Source: Dermatemys mawii
Taxonomy: Eukaryota > Chordata > Testudines > Dermatemydidae
Direction: 5' to 3'
Length of the DNA stretch: 64,000 nt
Assembly (NCBI GenBank): GCA_007922305.1
Contig: ML677333.1
Location: 14,902,676 to 14,966,675, forward strand
Positions 23,250-35,051 of this stretch are shown here, one piece after another. The position numbers were made by a program, and so were the translations under genes. The notes under the pieces were generated by a model, which did no database searches, was not told the DNA's origin, and saw only the letters and a program-made list of their open reading frames with translations. Each line of letters starts with the position of its first letter. Position 1 is the stretch's first letter.

Positions 23250-24278
23250 CCTCAGTGTCACTTTGGATCTTAAGAAGTAACTCAACTGCCAAACGAGAGA
23301 TGCTGGCGAGACTCGTCAGCATGCTCCTCAGCAGTTTGGGCTCCATTCCCACAGACCAAAAGGGGAGACAGAGTGCGCTGCACAGAAACTGTTGAAAGAT
23401 GGCGCCAGATGTGGACAGAAACACCGGGATTGCTGGGATGCAAAACGATGCATCCCGGGGCTTGGGACATGATCCAGAATGCCCCACGCCCCCTTCCCAC
23501 AAGCCCCAGCACCAGAATGGGCAAGAGGTACTCTGTGGGATAGCTGCCCTGGTGCGCTCTCTAAAGGCTGGTTTAACCCAAAGCGCTCTATATCTCCAAT
23601 ACACTTGCAGATGTAGAGCACTTTGGGTTAAACTAGCCTTCGAAGAGCTCACCAGGAAAAGCGCTCCAGTCTGTCCACACTGACAGCTGCAAGTGCACTG
23701 GCATGGCTACATTTGCGGCACTTGCAGCTGCATTGGGAGCGGTGCATTATGGGCAGCTATCCCAGTGTTCAAGTGGCTGCAATGTGCTTTTCAAATGCCG
23801 GAGGTGGGGTGGAGTGTGTATGTTGAGGGGGAGAGAGTGGGTTTTTGGAGGGCCGAGAGTGTCAGCATGCTATCTTGTAAGTTCAGACCCCCCTGCCTCT
23901 CACTCACTCAAAGCAAACAATAAATATGTCTTGGATCAGATAAGCCGTGGCTGTCTGAAACAGAGCTTTGAAAAGGCACATCCACATTCCTGCAGTGATT
24001 TCACAATAAAGAGAAGAGAGGCCACTTGACTTAAGGGAATTATGGGATGTTTCCGGAGGTCAGTCAAAGCGCAGTAACTTAACTTGTTGTTCACACTGAC
24101 GCTGAAGCGTCTCACCCAATACGCATTAGACATTATTCCTCTCGCTGAGGTGGAGTACCAGGTGTGCTCCAGCCAGGGAGTCAGAGCGCTCTACATGCCT
24201 TGCCAGTGTGGACGGGGAGTAAGGTAGACCTCTCTGGAAGGCTTTATTGCAGTATAATGTACAAGTGTAGCCAAGGCC
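23250..24278. mobile_element. Non-autonomous repeat with internal hairpins
   Basis: About 1 kb of GC-rich repeat ending tacaagtgtagccaaggcc, an end I associate with a turtle DNA-transposon family. Two internal hairpins are clear: arms 23564-23591 against 23611-23640, and the 13-bp perfect arms 23684-23696 and 23718-23730 (cagctgcaagtgc / gcacttgcagctg). The matching left end is not found, so it is truncated there. Open frames on both strands reflect the base composition and not a gene. Confidence 0.5.
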
Positions 24279-24769
24279 TAAGAAAAGAAATGAGAGTTAA
24301 AGGTTACAAGGTTAAAGCAAACTTACATACACAAATGAGTTAGTCAGTAGTTTTAAAAGATGATACAGTTGTAGTAATTGGTTAGCTCTGAATGGGAAGT
24401 TGATATATGGAACTAAACTGGCAAAAGAGGTCTTGATGGAATTTCTCTGTTTGTCTGTATGTAATAACTTTTGAAGACCACATCAATGAGTTCAAAAATT
24501 CCAGGGAATGTTCTAGTTGTGAGTGGACAGAACCCTTTTACTTTTTGTGAAATCAGGAGAAGGAAATAGAGACCCTTGCAGCTAATTAGCAGATCCAGCA
24601 GCATCAGTCATCTTTGTAATGGTCTGTAAATCAAAGCAGCCATTAACACTTTCCAGCATAACAATACCCTCATCTCCTCTCTGTCCGTGTCCGTACATTT
24701 TAAAATGTTGACATCCTGAATGACTTATCTCCCAGATGGACTGAAAAGAAATAAGAATAGTTGAGGGAA

Positions 24770-25170
24770 AAGGGCATGCAGAGCCCCTGTCATGGGTGGG
24801 TTGGGTGGTAGTGGGACGGGGGTGGTGGGCCACTCAGACCCTTGCAGAGGGGAACTGAGAGACACACAGGACCCTTGGTATTGAGGGAGAATGAGGCTCC
24901 GTGGTATCGGGGGCCGGGGGGAGGGGAACACAGCTCCAGCCATGTGCTGGAGGGGTGAATGCGGGGCACACAGAGCCCCTGTCCTGGTGGAGAAGAGGGA
25001 AGGGAGGAATAAGGGGCACACAGTGTTTGACATGAGGGAGAATGTGAGATCCTGGCTTACAGGGAGGTGATGTGGGAGTCTCTAAAATAAAGGAGGATTG
25101 GAGGATGGCAAACAGGGAGCTTGGGATGGGGAAGGGGGAGAGAATGAAGGATGATAGGAGCCTCTGGTAT
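24770..25170. repeat. Degenerate purine-rich minisatellite
   Basis: Imperfect units built on gcacacagagcccctgtc recur near 24773, 24848, 24920, 24963 and 25013, separated by g/a-rich text. Spacing is uneven, so this is a decayed tandem array. The C-strand open frame across it is compositional. Confidence 0.45.
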
Positions 25171-26124
25171 GTGCAATGAGCTTGACCTAAGAAGCAATTA
25201 AGTGTCTGACCCTCTAATATAAATAACAGGTGTTTACTTTGAAAAATGTTCTTTTTCAATGTGGATATAATTATTGAGTAATGAGTGTTTTTCATAGATG
25301 CTGAGTAAAACTTTTAAAGAAGGCAATATTCTACAGATTGCCCTACATCAATTAATAATTGGAGCCAATTTGCAGTTTGAAACATCACTAATATAGATGC
25401 TTGAACATATTGCTGATGGGTGTGGTATAAGAATCTAGATGGATGAACAATTTATTTAGATATATTTTAACAGGATAGCCAAATTGGATAAATGTAGGCT
25501 TACATTTCTTCTCCTTCATCTTGCTTTAGCCACCTCTGTATCAAGGCACAAAGATCCCACAACTAGGAAGAATTGATGCTTTTCTGAGAATTTAGAGCCT
25601 TATTGTATTGGCCACCTGCAGATGCATTCATTTTCCCTCCCCACATCCTCTTTGGTGTTACTCCCAGAAGCTGAGCAAGTTACCTTCCGTCATTTTAGTC
25701 TGAAGTTAGCGTGAAGAGTTTTGGTAAAACACTGGAATCCAGATTGTTTAATGAGGTCTTGTCTTGCTTTTAAAATTTGACCAAGTTAAATCTATACAAA
25801 CCCATAATGGTGGCACTGTAGTTTAACTCTTGCTTATATCGTTAATTTGTTAAATCTTATATTGATTTTTTAATTAGTTTGGTTAAACTAGAACACTTTT
25901 CTAGGATGGACAGTGTCTCGGCCATTTCCTTCTCATTATTATTATTACTACCACCATATGTTAGTATTTTACAATATTATATTTAGATAATTTGACACTA
26001 ATCACAGTATTCTTACTTTTTAGCTCTATATCCAAAAATGCATATAATTGAAGACAGTTTGATTTGCATCAGACATGCTAAGCATTTGCATATATTGTTT
26101 GTGCACATTTTTCCACTTGCATAG
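25171..26124. other. Intron, unassigned
   Basis: AT-rich intron up to the acceptor at 26124. No repeat that I can name. Confidence 0.5.
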
Positions 26125-26256
26125 GGAACAGGAACAGTCACAGGATCACATGTGTCTTTGAGCTCAATGAATGTGGAAGCTGTATGTGAGAAGCTGAAGC
26201 AGATAGAAGGGCTGGACCAGAGTATGCTACCGCAATACTCTGCAACTATAAGAAAG
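26125..26256 (+). CDS. KIDINS220: KIDINS220 exon (SAM-like domain, first part)
   Basis: A 132-bp phase-0 exon between acceptor tttccacttgcatag and donor gtgatc. It encodes a Gly/Thr/Ser linker and then the start of the SAM-like helical domain: NVEAVCEKLKQIEGLDQSM and LPQYSATIRK. The helix text is very close to mammalian KIDINS220, while the linker before it differs more, as expected. The domain continues in the next exon. Confidence 0.94.
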
Positions 26257-26989
26257 GTGATCCATTATTACACTTCAATCATTTACATAACATTGAAACA
26301 CAGGAATGCATGTGTAGAAGAAATTATTTAACTAACTTATTGCATGAAAAAATCTACTGAATCATATTGAATGTCAAAATAATATTTTATCTATGTGTGT
26401 TCAAAGTAATGCAGCTTCTTTAATGCAAGGAAAAGGTCCTGAGTACTATATCTTGTATTTAAAACTGAGGTAAGGACCCTATTCATTAAAGTGAAATGTC
26501 AGTGTGCTTTTTCCTGCAAAAAGAATATCATACATTATTGTAATTAATTTACCATGTTCAATTTACCATAGTAATTTTCTTAAAGCCTGCATTTATTTTT
26601 TTACTCTCAGATGAGATTGTGTAGTCTTTACCTTATTTTAGACCAAGGGAAAAAATGTGTCTGAAAACCCTTCCTCTCTCCTTTCCAAGGTCCTGTTATG
26701 ATTTTTGATAAATTAGGAGATAGTTTTTCCCCAAATTATTCCCTTGTCCTGACAGATATATAAATGTTATATGTGGAATGTTCTAGGTGTGTGCAGAATA
26801 CTAAAATTCTACATAGCCTACTGAAAGGCCTAGTGCTCTGAGTGCTCTGTGAGAGAGTTAACACAGGAAAACTACTTCTAAAACTATCATCTCTACATGA
26901 ATCAAGCAATGTATTACAAAAACCTAATCTCAAAAGGTATTCTTTGTCCCCGGTAGGGTAGCTACATTTTTTTTTTTTTTCAAAGAGTA
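26257..26989. other. Intron, unassigned
   Basis: Start of a 7-kb intron. AT-rich, with a 14-T run just before the DIRS-derived block. No gene is seen. Confidence 0.5.
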
Positions 26990-26994
26990 AAAAT

Positions 26995-27960
26995 AGGATC
27001 CCCAGAGGAGGTGAAACTGCACATAAATGTCAAAAAGCTATGAGCAGTCCGGCTGACCTGCGAAGTCTTCCTGCCCCACCTGTCTGGCAAGGTGGTACGA
27101 GTCCTGATGGACAACACAGCCTCAGTGTTCAACATTAACAGCCAAGGGGGAGTGTGGTCATCGACTCTCTGTCAAAAAGCACTCCGTTGATGGGACTTCT
27201 GCATTGGTCACTAAATTCACCTGAAAGCTTGTCACTTTCCCGGTGTCAAGAATACGGTGGCGGACCAGCTCAGCAGGGACTTCTCCTCTCACCATGAGTG
27301 GTTGCTCCATCCAGAGGTGGTCATCATTCATTATGCCCTCCACCCCTCTCAGGGTATGGGCTGCAAACAATAGATTGCCAGAGAATTCTGTCCTGGGCCA
27401 TTCTATCGAGTCATCTTCCAGGAAGTTGGTCTCTGAATTATCTATTGCTTGCATTTCTGTAGCAGGTAAATTTTTACGGGATGGGGTTGCTAGCCCCACG
27501 TCCAACCCTCCTCCTTTTTCATCCGGGCTTGGGGCCGGCATTGGTGGAGTTCATCCAGAGGTAGCCTGCGTGATCTTCCAAAGGTGGGGAACTCCTCGAG
27601 TGGACCTGTTCGCTACCAGATGGAGCAGGAAATACAACCAGTTTTGCTCTCTGCAAGGTCTGAGCAAGGACTCCCTCTCCGAAGCCTTCCTCCTGTCATG
27701 ATCAGAAAGCCTGATGTTCGTGTTCCTTACAATTCCATTATCAGCAGGGCCCTACCAGAGATGAAGAGAGACAAAGAGCAAGTGGTTGTGATCGCCCTGG
27801 CACGGCCTTGCCAGCACTGGTTTGGCCCACTTATCAGCTTGTCTGGAGCCCCTCCCCAGCTCCTGCCCAGTCACCTGGACCTGCTCTCACAGGACCACAG
27901 TCATCTCCTAAACCCCAGCCTTGAGTTCCTCCACCTCTCGGCATGGGTGCTGAATGGCTG
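26995..27960 (+). pseudogene. DIRS RNase H tail plus methylase-like block (extra module)
   Basis: Broken frames give LHINVKKL, VLMDNTASVFNINSQGG and NTVADQLSRDFSS (RNase H), then HPEV, split by an insert, VIFQRWGTPRVDLFAT, VVIALARPCQHWFGPL and HLSAWVLNG. In-frame stops (for example in the ADQLSR region and after AFLLS) show it is dead. It sits directly before gag sequence, which is not the normal DIRS order. Confidence 0.8.
27319..27552. mobile_element. 234-bp insert in DIRS with 11-bp flanking duplication
   Basis: The 11-mer catccagaggt occurs at 27308-27318 and again at 27553-27563. Removing the intervening 234 bp restores an uninterrupted DIRS methylase-like frame (HPEV then ACVIFQRW). 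The insert has no ORF or poly-A tail that I recognise, though parts (gatggggttgctagcccc) look like a non-LTR element. The length of the duplication suits target-primed insertion. Confidence 0.7.
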
Positions 27961-27984
27961 AACCTCAACCTCCAGGCAGAGGAA

Positions 27985-28760
27985 GTAGAGGAGCCTTTGA
28001 ACACCTTATTTAATGTCCTATCCTCATGAACCCCGGGTAGGGTGTCCCTACCCCTCCATGACGGGGTGACCAAGATCACCCAGGCCGAATGGTTAACGCT
28101 AACCTCCCTGCCTCCCATATCCAAGAAAGAGGGAGCGCAAGTACTTCATACCAGCAAAGGGGCATGAGTACTTGGGCGCTGGATGGGCATACAACTACCT
28201 GGTGGTGGAGTCCATTAACTACAGGGAGCGACAGGGACAGCCATCCCTGACCCCAAAGAACAAGGACTCGAAATGATTGGACTCTTTTGAGAGAGAGGTT
28301 TATTCCACTGTGAGTTTCCAACTGTGGGTGGAGAACCACCAAGCCTTACTCAGCAGATACAAATTCAACCTGTGGGGCTCTATGCCAAAGTTTGAAACAT
28401 ATATCCCGAAATGGGAAAGGAAGGAGTTCCAGGCGATGGTCAACAAGGGCGCGACGGCAGCCAAGGCGTCCCTGCAGGCGGTATCCGACGCCGCTGACAT
28501 GGCTGCATGGTCAATGGCATCAGCAGTCTCCATGAGGCGGGCATCATGGCTCCTACTGTCAGGTCTGTTCAGTGAGGCCCAGCCAGCCATCCAAGATCTC
28601 CCGTTTGACTGCAAGGCCCTTTTTGCGGCACAGACAAATGCTAAGCTGCACGGCATGAAGGACTCCCGCACGACCCTGCAAACCTCGGGGTCTCCATGTC
28701 CCCCCGTCAACAAAGCCCAAGTTCAGGGTGCCACAGGCCTCTGGGCAGTCCACCCAGCAT
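27985..28760 (+). pseudogene. DIRS gag C-terminal region
   Basis: Contains ERKYFIPAKGHEYL, YRERQGQPSLTPKNKDS, LLSRYKFNLWGSMPKF, an Ala-rich helix (ASLQAVSDAADMAAWSMAS) and IQDLPFDCKALF. It aligns with the gag block of the first DIRS at 6211-6810. Stops and a frameshift lie before 28277. Confidence 0.8.
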
Positions 28761-28839
28761 AAGGCCGGGCACTCCTACAAGAGGTCATGGGACCACGGAA
28801 GAAGGTCCCACAAGCAGTCTCAGCTGGGGACCTCTAAGG

Positions 28840-30765
28840 GCAAATGGGGGGAAGAAGCGCTTTTGACGGGACGCTCGAGGGCGCCTCACCAGTTCTGCTC
28901 AGGGATTCACCCACAATAAAGTTTCCCTTTGCAAACTGGTTGTGTGCTTTCCTGCTGGAATGGTTGCAATTGACCTCAGACCAGTGGATCCTTAACACCA
29001 TCTCCAGGGGCACACCCTCCAATTAATTTCCTCTCTGCCCAACCACCCTCCGTCCCCATTCTACCTGGGGGACCCCTCGCACAAAGCCCTCCTCGAGCAG
29101 GAGGTGAGGCAGCTCCTTGGCCTAGGAGCAGTGAAAGTGGTACCGAAGGAATTCCAGGGCAAGAGGTTCTACTCCCACAATTTCCTCATCCCGAAAGCCA
29201 AGGGAAATCTCAGGCCCATTCTGGACCTGTGGGGTCTCAGTTGCTTCATAGTAAAGTTCAAGTTCTGCATGGTCTCCCTAGTTTCTATTATCCCCTCTCT
29301 GGATCCTGGGGACTGGTACGCTGCCCTCAACTTTCAGGATGCATACTTCCATATCCATAGGACACAGACGGTTCCTCCCGTTTGTAGTGGGTCAGGAACA
29401 TTACCAATTTACAGTCCTCCTGTTTGGCCTGTCCACCGCTCTCAGGGTGTTCACCAAATGTATGTTGGTTCTGGCAGCCTACCTCAGGCGCAAGAAGTCC
29501 ACATCTTTCCCTACCTGGACCATTGGCTGGTGAAGAGAAGCTCCCAGACACAGGACGGAGACCACGTGACGCTCCTTCTGTCCACATGCACCTCTCTGGG
29601 TGTGATGGTGAGCAGCGTACAATCCATTCTAGTCCCGGTGCAACGCATAAAGTTCATCAGGACCCTCCACAGCCACCCTGCCAAGGGACAGGTTCAAGGT
29701 CATTCAGAGGCTTATCAACACGGTGTCACAGTTCCCGACAGCCACAGCCAGGACATGTTTGCAGCTCCTAGGCCACATGTTGGCGTGCACCTACATGGTC
29801 CGCCACGTCAGGCTCCAGATGAGGTCCCTCCAGCTCTTACTGGTCTCAAACTTCTCCCACACCAGGGACAGGATGGACAAGGTCCTCACCATCCCTGGCT
29901 CGGTGATTGACTCCCTGAAGTGGTGGTCCTTCCCCAAGAACATGCTCCAAGGGGTCCAGTTCAGGAACAGAGCCCCATCTCTGGAGCTAGCGTCTAATGC
30001 CTCAGACCTGGGTTGGGGGGCCCACATCGGAGGTGTTCAGGCTCAAGGTCTGTGGTCAGCCGAGGACTTGACCCTACACATAAACGTGAAAGAACTGAGG
30101 GTGGTGTGCTTAGCATGCATGGCGTTCCGCTCACATCCCACAAGGAAGGTGGTGCAGGTCCTCACAGATTTTATGGCCTCAATGTTTTACATCAACAGGC
30201 AAGGCGGGACTTGGTTCTCGGCCCTCTGTCACGAAGCCCTCAGACTCTGGGACTTCTGAATACCCATGATATCTCCCTAAGGGCCTTCCACCTACCAGGC
30301 GCTTGCAACGAGCCAGCAGATCGCCTGAGCAGGGAATTCTCCTCCCAACACGAGTGGGCCCTTCACCCAGAGGTAGCCCACCAGCTCTTCCAAGAGTGGG
30401 GTACTCCCCAGGTGGACCTATTCGCGACCCAGCAGAACTGGCGTTGCCCCCATTTCTGCTCCAGGAGAGGGCTAGGGAGGGACACCATCTCCAGTGCCTT
30501 CCTCCTAGTGGGGTTGGGCTAGCTCCTTTACACCTTTTCCCCGTTTCCCCTGATCAGCAAGGGGCTGCAAACGATAAAGATGGACAAGGCCAGGGTCCTC
30601 CTGATTGCCCCGAGGCAGCACTTGTATGGAACCCTCACAAGCCTGGCTATCACCTGGCCATGGCTACTGTCATCTCGCCTGGGCCTGCTGTCGAAGGGCC
30701 AAGGCCAGCTCCTCCACCCCAGCCTGGCAGCCCTCCACCTCATGGCTTGGCTGCTCAATGGTTAG
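28840..30765 (+). pseudogene. DIRS RT / RNase H / methylase-like, broken
   Basis: RT text runs across several frames: FYSHNFLIPKAKGNLRPILD, DWYAALNFQDAYFHI and LLFGLSTALRVFTKCM. Motif C reads FPYLDHWLVK, so the second catalytic aspartate of YLDD is His. RNase H: SNASDLGWGAHIGG, VLTDFMASMFYINRQGG and EPADRLSREFSS. Methylase-like block: LFQEWGTPQVDLFAT and ARVLLIAPRQ. Frameshifts are many, and the enzyme would be inactive. Confidence 0.8.
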
Positions 30766-30769
30766 TTAG

Positions 30770-31715
30770 GGAGGAGAGGACATGTTCAGAAGGGATCCAG
30801 CGTGTCCTCCTGGAGAGCAGACGGCCCTCTACAAGACAGGCCTACTCGGCAAAATAGGCATGCTTCTCTGCATGGGCTACTGAGAAAGGGGTCTCCCCGA
30901 TGGCACCTTAGGACTCAGGGCCTGGTGCCCTCGTCTGTCAGGGCACATCTCGCAGCCATTTCGGCCTTACACATGCTGGTGCAGGGCCATACAGTGTTTT
31001 CCCATGCCATGATGGGCCAGTTCCTCAAAAGCCTCGACCGTATCTTTCCCTCTGGTAGGCCCCCCGATCCTCAATGAGGCCTAATCCTGGTACTGTCCCG
31101 CCTCACCGGGCCCCCATTCGAACTCCTGGCCACATGCTCGTGGTCTCACGTCTCCTGGAAGGTGGCCTTCCTGGTTACAATCACGTTGGCTAGGCGGGTC
31201 TCAGAACTCAGGGTCCTGACGTCTGAGCCTCCATACACGGTTTTCCACAAGGACAAGGTCCAGCTCTGCCCACACCCGGCATTTCTGCCAAAGGTGGTCT
31301 CTGCCTTCCATGTGGGCCAAGACATTTTCCTGCCAGACCTCTGCCCTAAGCCATGTGCGTCCAATGAGGAGCGTCATCTCCTCACGCTTGACATATGCAG
31401 GGCTCTGGCCTTCTATCTCGAGTGGACTAAACCATTCAGGAAGTCCTCACAGCTGTTCTTGGCATCAGTCGAATGCACGAGGGGCCAGCCAATCTCCACG
31501 CAGCGACTGTTATGACCTGGCCAGTTGTGAAGACACACTTGACTCGGGCACAGGCCTCTTTGGCAGCCTTCTTAGCCCATGTCCTTATCCAGGACATTTG
31601 TAGGGCCGCTACCAGGTCTTCGGTTCACACGTTCACCTTGCACTACGTGCTTGTCTCCCAAACCAGGGATCACGTTGGGTTCGGTAGGGTGGTCCTCCGT
31701 CCCGGGAACTTGTGA
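30770..31715 (+). pseudogene. DIRS tyrosine recombinase, broken
   Basis: Fragments include SRRPSTRQAYSAK, VTITLARRVSELRVLTSEPP, FHKDKVQLCPHPAFLPKVVS, THLTRAQASLAAFLAHV and FTLHYVL. The HxxR box is kept as HLTR, with the Tyr in LHYVL. A stop at 30856-30858, several frameshifts and a missing segment near 31500 break it. Confidence 0.8.
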
Positions 31716-31756
31716 ACTCCTACCCACCTCCAACAGATAAGCTTGAAATCAACTAC

Positions 31757-32105
31757 TGTAGAATTCACATGAGCAATCACTCGAAGAAGAAAAGACAGTT
31801 ACCTTTTCTGTAACTGGTGTTCTTTGAGATGTGTTGCTCATGTCTATTCCGCATCCCACCCTCCTTTCCCACTGTCAGAATGGTCTGACAAGAAGGAACT
31901 GAGGGTAGGAAAGCACGTGGTGCCCCTTATGGGGCACCAGAGCGGCGCCACCCCAAAGGCAAGGGAGGAGTGCTCCCCCTATGGGTATTACTAAGGGAAA
32001 AACTTTCCGGCACTGGTGCATGTGGCGAGCACGCACACCTACTGTGGAATAGACATGAGCAAGACATCTCAAACAGCACCAGTTATGGAAAAGATAACTG
32101 TCTTT
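31757..32105 (+). repeat. DIRS ICR and right inverted repeat (second element)
   Basis: 31757-31847 carries tgagcaatcactcgaagaag and then agacagttaccttttctgta. The second part is the reverse complement of the right end (ttatggaaaagataactgtc, about 32085-32105), with a few mismatches. The right repeat holds the aaaactttccggcactgg and cgagcacgcacacc landmarks shared with the first DIRS. Confidence 0.8.
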
Positions 32106-33281
32106 TACCAAACCCTATAAGTGAGGACCCCTTCTCCGACAGTACAATAAATTCTGTCTTTGTTGCTTCAGGTACAGTGAATGTGATGGGCAGGGAGAGA
32201 GAGAGTGTTGCCTTGGTGTGCTTGTTCCTCCTTTTTATAGTTTGTCCCCCTTTTAAAAATATATTTCCATCTGGGCGTTTTGAGACAATGAGTCAGGGTG
32301 GAAGGATGTTATCTGCTGCTTTTTTCTCACCTGTTTGGGCTTTCTTAGTTTCCCTCCCTGCTTGATGACTCTGGTTACTGCTTAAATTAAGCAGAGCGCA
32401 CATTCCTTTGTTTAGGACAAACCTTTTTGCCAACCTCAGTTTGGGCTGGGCTGTGGAGTTAGGAACATGTGTGAGCAACAATGTGCAGTGGAATCTTATA
32501 GCATCACATACAGTGTTACCACACACATTTTATCAGGACAGTGCTGACCAGCAAATTATGAGTTTTCAGATGATAACCTCACAAGTCATACTTTGTACAA
32601 AGATTATTACAATAGTACGTAAAATATGAATACAGGAGTGTAATCTGTCACACTCACCAATACCAGATTATCCCGTGTTCCATACAACTTCTCTCTGGTG
32701 CTAAATAGTGTGGTATATTTAGCCACACACCAGTAGGTCCTGAAGCAGGAAAATCCTGGTCTGATCAGGAGTTCTGGACTGCTGGAGGCAGTTAGGGTTT
32801 GGGAAGAATCTTTCTCGAGCCATGTTTTTGATCTTTGTGTTACCTCTTACCTCTGAATATTGGTCTCATGTCTCTACAACTATTCAAGTGTGACTAGAGT
32901 TCTAGTAAATTTGTTCATGATCAATCAGTTGTTTTTTAGAGTAATACATGATTCTTCATCTTTGGGGAGAGAGTTTGTTCTCATTTACCCACGCAAGGAA
33001 TTGGGATTTTACCTTGAAATTGCCATTTAGTAGTCCATGGCATATACTTCAAGACTTCCAAGGTAATCTCTATTGTTTAAAGGACCCTTTAAGGTTTGAA
33101 AAACAAAGTCAAGATTACTAAAAAGAACTATTTTTTTCAAATAAATGATAGATTAGAAATATAAAATCCTTGTAAGAGTTCAAGATGATTTCTGGATAAA
33201 ATTAATTTTATTATGAAATATTTATAGGGTTTTTTTTAAGGTACCAAGTACTTTTTACATAGTTTTACTTATTTTATTTAG
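32106..33281. other. Intron, unassigned
   Basis: No exon is seen. Some of 32110-32850 may be retroelement flank or LTR but shows no clear ends. Confidence 0.4.
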
Positions 33282-33380
33282 GCAAACATAAATGGTCGTG
33301 TCTTGGCTCAATGTAACATTGATGAACTGAAGCAGGAGATGAACATGAATTTTGGTGACTGGCACCTTTTCAGAAGCATG
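33282..33380 (+). CDS. KIDINS220: KIDINS220 exon (SAM-like domain, second part)
   Basis: A 99-bp phase-0 exon between acceptor cttattttatttag and donor gtaaga. It encodes [20 protein letters not shown] and then [13 protein letters not shown]. These are the later helices of the SAM-like domain, nearly identical to the mammalian protein. It follows the TIRK end of the 26125 exon without a gap. Confidence 0.95.
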
Positions 33381-34238
33381 GTAAGATTAAATGTTTAGCT
33401 TTTCTTAAGTTTTCTATATCAACGGAAAGCTGATTATTGTTTTACATTTTATCTAGAACTCCTCATTTATGTTGCTTTTTCCTTGGTACTATAAGTCAAA
33501 TCTCATGGTAAATGTGCAAGCATGTATCATTATGGCTGCATCTTAAAACTCAGACTATTAAAGCATTGGTAGTATTGGACTTACACAAGCCATACAGTGA
33601 GGGGCCTCTATATCTCTGATACTGTGAAGCCATCCATGTATGATAAAAGATCTGTTCTTCCCTCAGCTTCAGGGTAAATAACATAGTTAATGGAAACTAG
33701 GGACAGGCATCAGACTGTTAAATTCCCCACAAAGATGTTTGAGTGCTGTTAATTCTCTACTCCTATACTTCAGAATATGTTTGTGCTGCTAATTCACAGA
33801 CTTGTAAATACTGACAGTTACTAGACAGTGTTTTATTGTGATACTGACATTTATTAAAACTATTAAATGTGCTATTTGTATTTTCACTCTTAAACTTGTA
33901 ATTAATATTTTGTTTTACAGGAATTGCATACTTCAAAATTGATAATTTTTGGCATCTTAATGTTTAAAAAAGGCTGTGTACAGTAACTAAATATTAAGAA
34001 TGTTATTCATTGCAGACAATGAGGACAGTTCCATAAAGAGATCTCTCCCAAGTAGTCTTTTGTGGTGATTCATTCACATACACACATGCAATTTTACAAT
34101 TTAAAAAAAGCAAGTTACATTTTCCTGTTTCCTTTTGTTTGGAATATAATTGTTACAGTTTAAGAAAGATTACTTGCTTGAACCATTTTATCTTGCTTTG
34201 CTGTGTAATGACATTTGTACTGTTTTTTACATGTAAAG
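33381..34238. other. Intron
   Basis: 0.86-kb AT-rich intron. No repeat or RNA gene recognised. Confidence 0.6.
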
Positions 34239-34487
34239 GTACTCGAAATGAGAAATACAGAAAATCAGGTTGTTCATGAAGATTCTCGTGCAGTGAGCGA
34301 ACATGTTACCAATGTGATTCCTCACAATGAACTTGCTCGTCATCCTGTGCATAATAGTGAATTGCCTCACACTGAGCTTACAGGAATTTCTGCTCAGGTT
34401 CCCTATGCTCTCAACTTCAGCTTTGAAGAACTGAACACAATTGTTCTCGATGAAGCTCCACCACATCATAATAATTTGAGCTGGCAG
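34239..34487 (+). CDS. KIDINS220: KIDINS220 exon (post-SAM linker, 83 codons)
   Basis: A 249-bp phase-0 exon between acceptor acatgtaaag and donor gtattt. It starts VLEMRNTENQVVHED and contains ELPHTELTG, VPYALNFSFEELNTIVLDEA and NNLSWQ. The FSFEEL and NLSWQ text is diagnostic of KIDINS220. The middle (SEHVTNVIPHNELARHP) is less conserved than the ends. Confidence 0.94.
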
Positions 34488-35049
34488 GTATTTACTAAAG
34501 ATATGCATTTTGTTTACCTAATATGTGGGAAATGATTTTTTGTTAGATAACATGGCAGGCTGCAAGTCCACCCTGTTTATCCAGATGCCCTCTCAACTCC
34601 TCATCTTGCCCACTCCTGGTCTTGGAACAAACTTTTTGGCCTGAGGGCCACATTGGGGTTGCAAAACTGTAGAGAGGGCTGTGTAGGGAAGGCTGTGCCT
34701 CCCCAAACAGCCTGACCTCCACCCTCTCCCACTTCCCATCCCCTGACTGCCCCTTAGTTCTTAGTTCACCTTGCATAAGGCAAGGTGTATGCTAGATATT
34801 TCATCAGATAAATTCTATTAATCATACTGTTCAGTCCTCACAAATGGTAAATATTTTAATAACTTGCTACCAGCATGCACCACTCAAAGGTTGAACAATA
34901 TATTTATATATAATTTTAACACACACAGTACTGATGGATGCCAGGGTCCTGTGTTAGCACGTGATCCAATGTGATGGATCTGATGGATCATCTGATGGAT
35001 GCCTGGGTCCTGTGTTAGCACATGATCCAATTTCCAAAATCACACTAAG
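34488..35049. other. Intron with short local duplication
   Basis: Holds the 40-bp direct repeat at 34931-35031 and a stretch (34550-34760) that may be an old SINE or MITE (ggcctgagggccacattgg). No exon is seen. Confidence 0.5.
34931..35031. repeat. 40-bp direct duplication, period 61
   Basis: Copies at 34931-34970 and 34992-35031 share ctgatggatgcc and gggtcctgtgttagcac, with two base differences. A short gtgatggat filler lies between them. Confidence 0.85.
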
Positions 35050-35051
35050 TA

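Larger units (their letters stand above)
26990..32105 (+). mobile_element. Second DIRS element, rearranged and 5' truncated
   Basis: Order on the + strand: RNase H tail and methylase-like block (26995-27960), then gag (27985-28760), RT (28800-29650), RNase H (29700-30260), a second methylase-like block (30300-30765), recombinase (30770-31715), ICR (31757-31847) and right inverted repeat (31850-32105). No left inverted repeat is found. The first RNase H/methylase module is out of place and diverged from the second, so this looks like two related copies fused by deletion. Frames are heavily broken. It is a different family or older lineage than the element at 4140. Same strand as KIDINS220, within its intron. 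Confidence 0.85.

Noticed and set aside
23185..23652. 155-codon open frame on the minus strand
   Set aside because: It spans a hairpin repeat with mirrored open frames on both strands; no domain, splice sites or start context.
24834..25295. 153-codon open frame on the minus strand
   Set aside because: It lies over a purine-rich degenerate minisatellite; the Pro/Leu/Ser bias is compositional.
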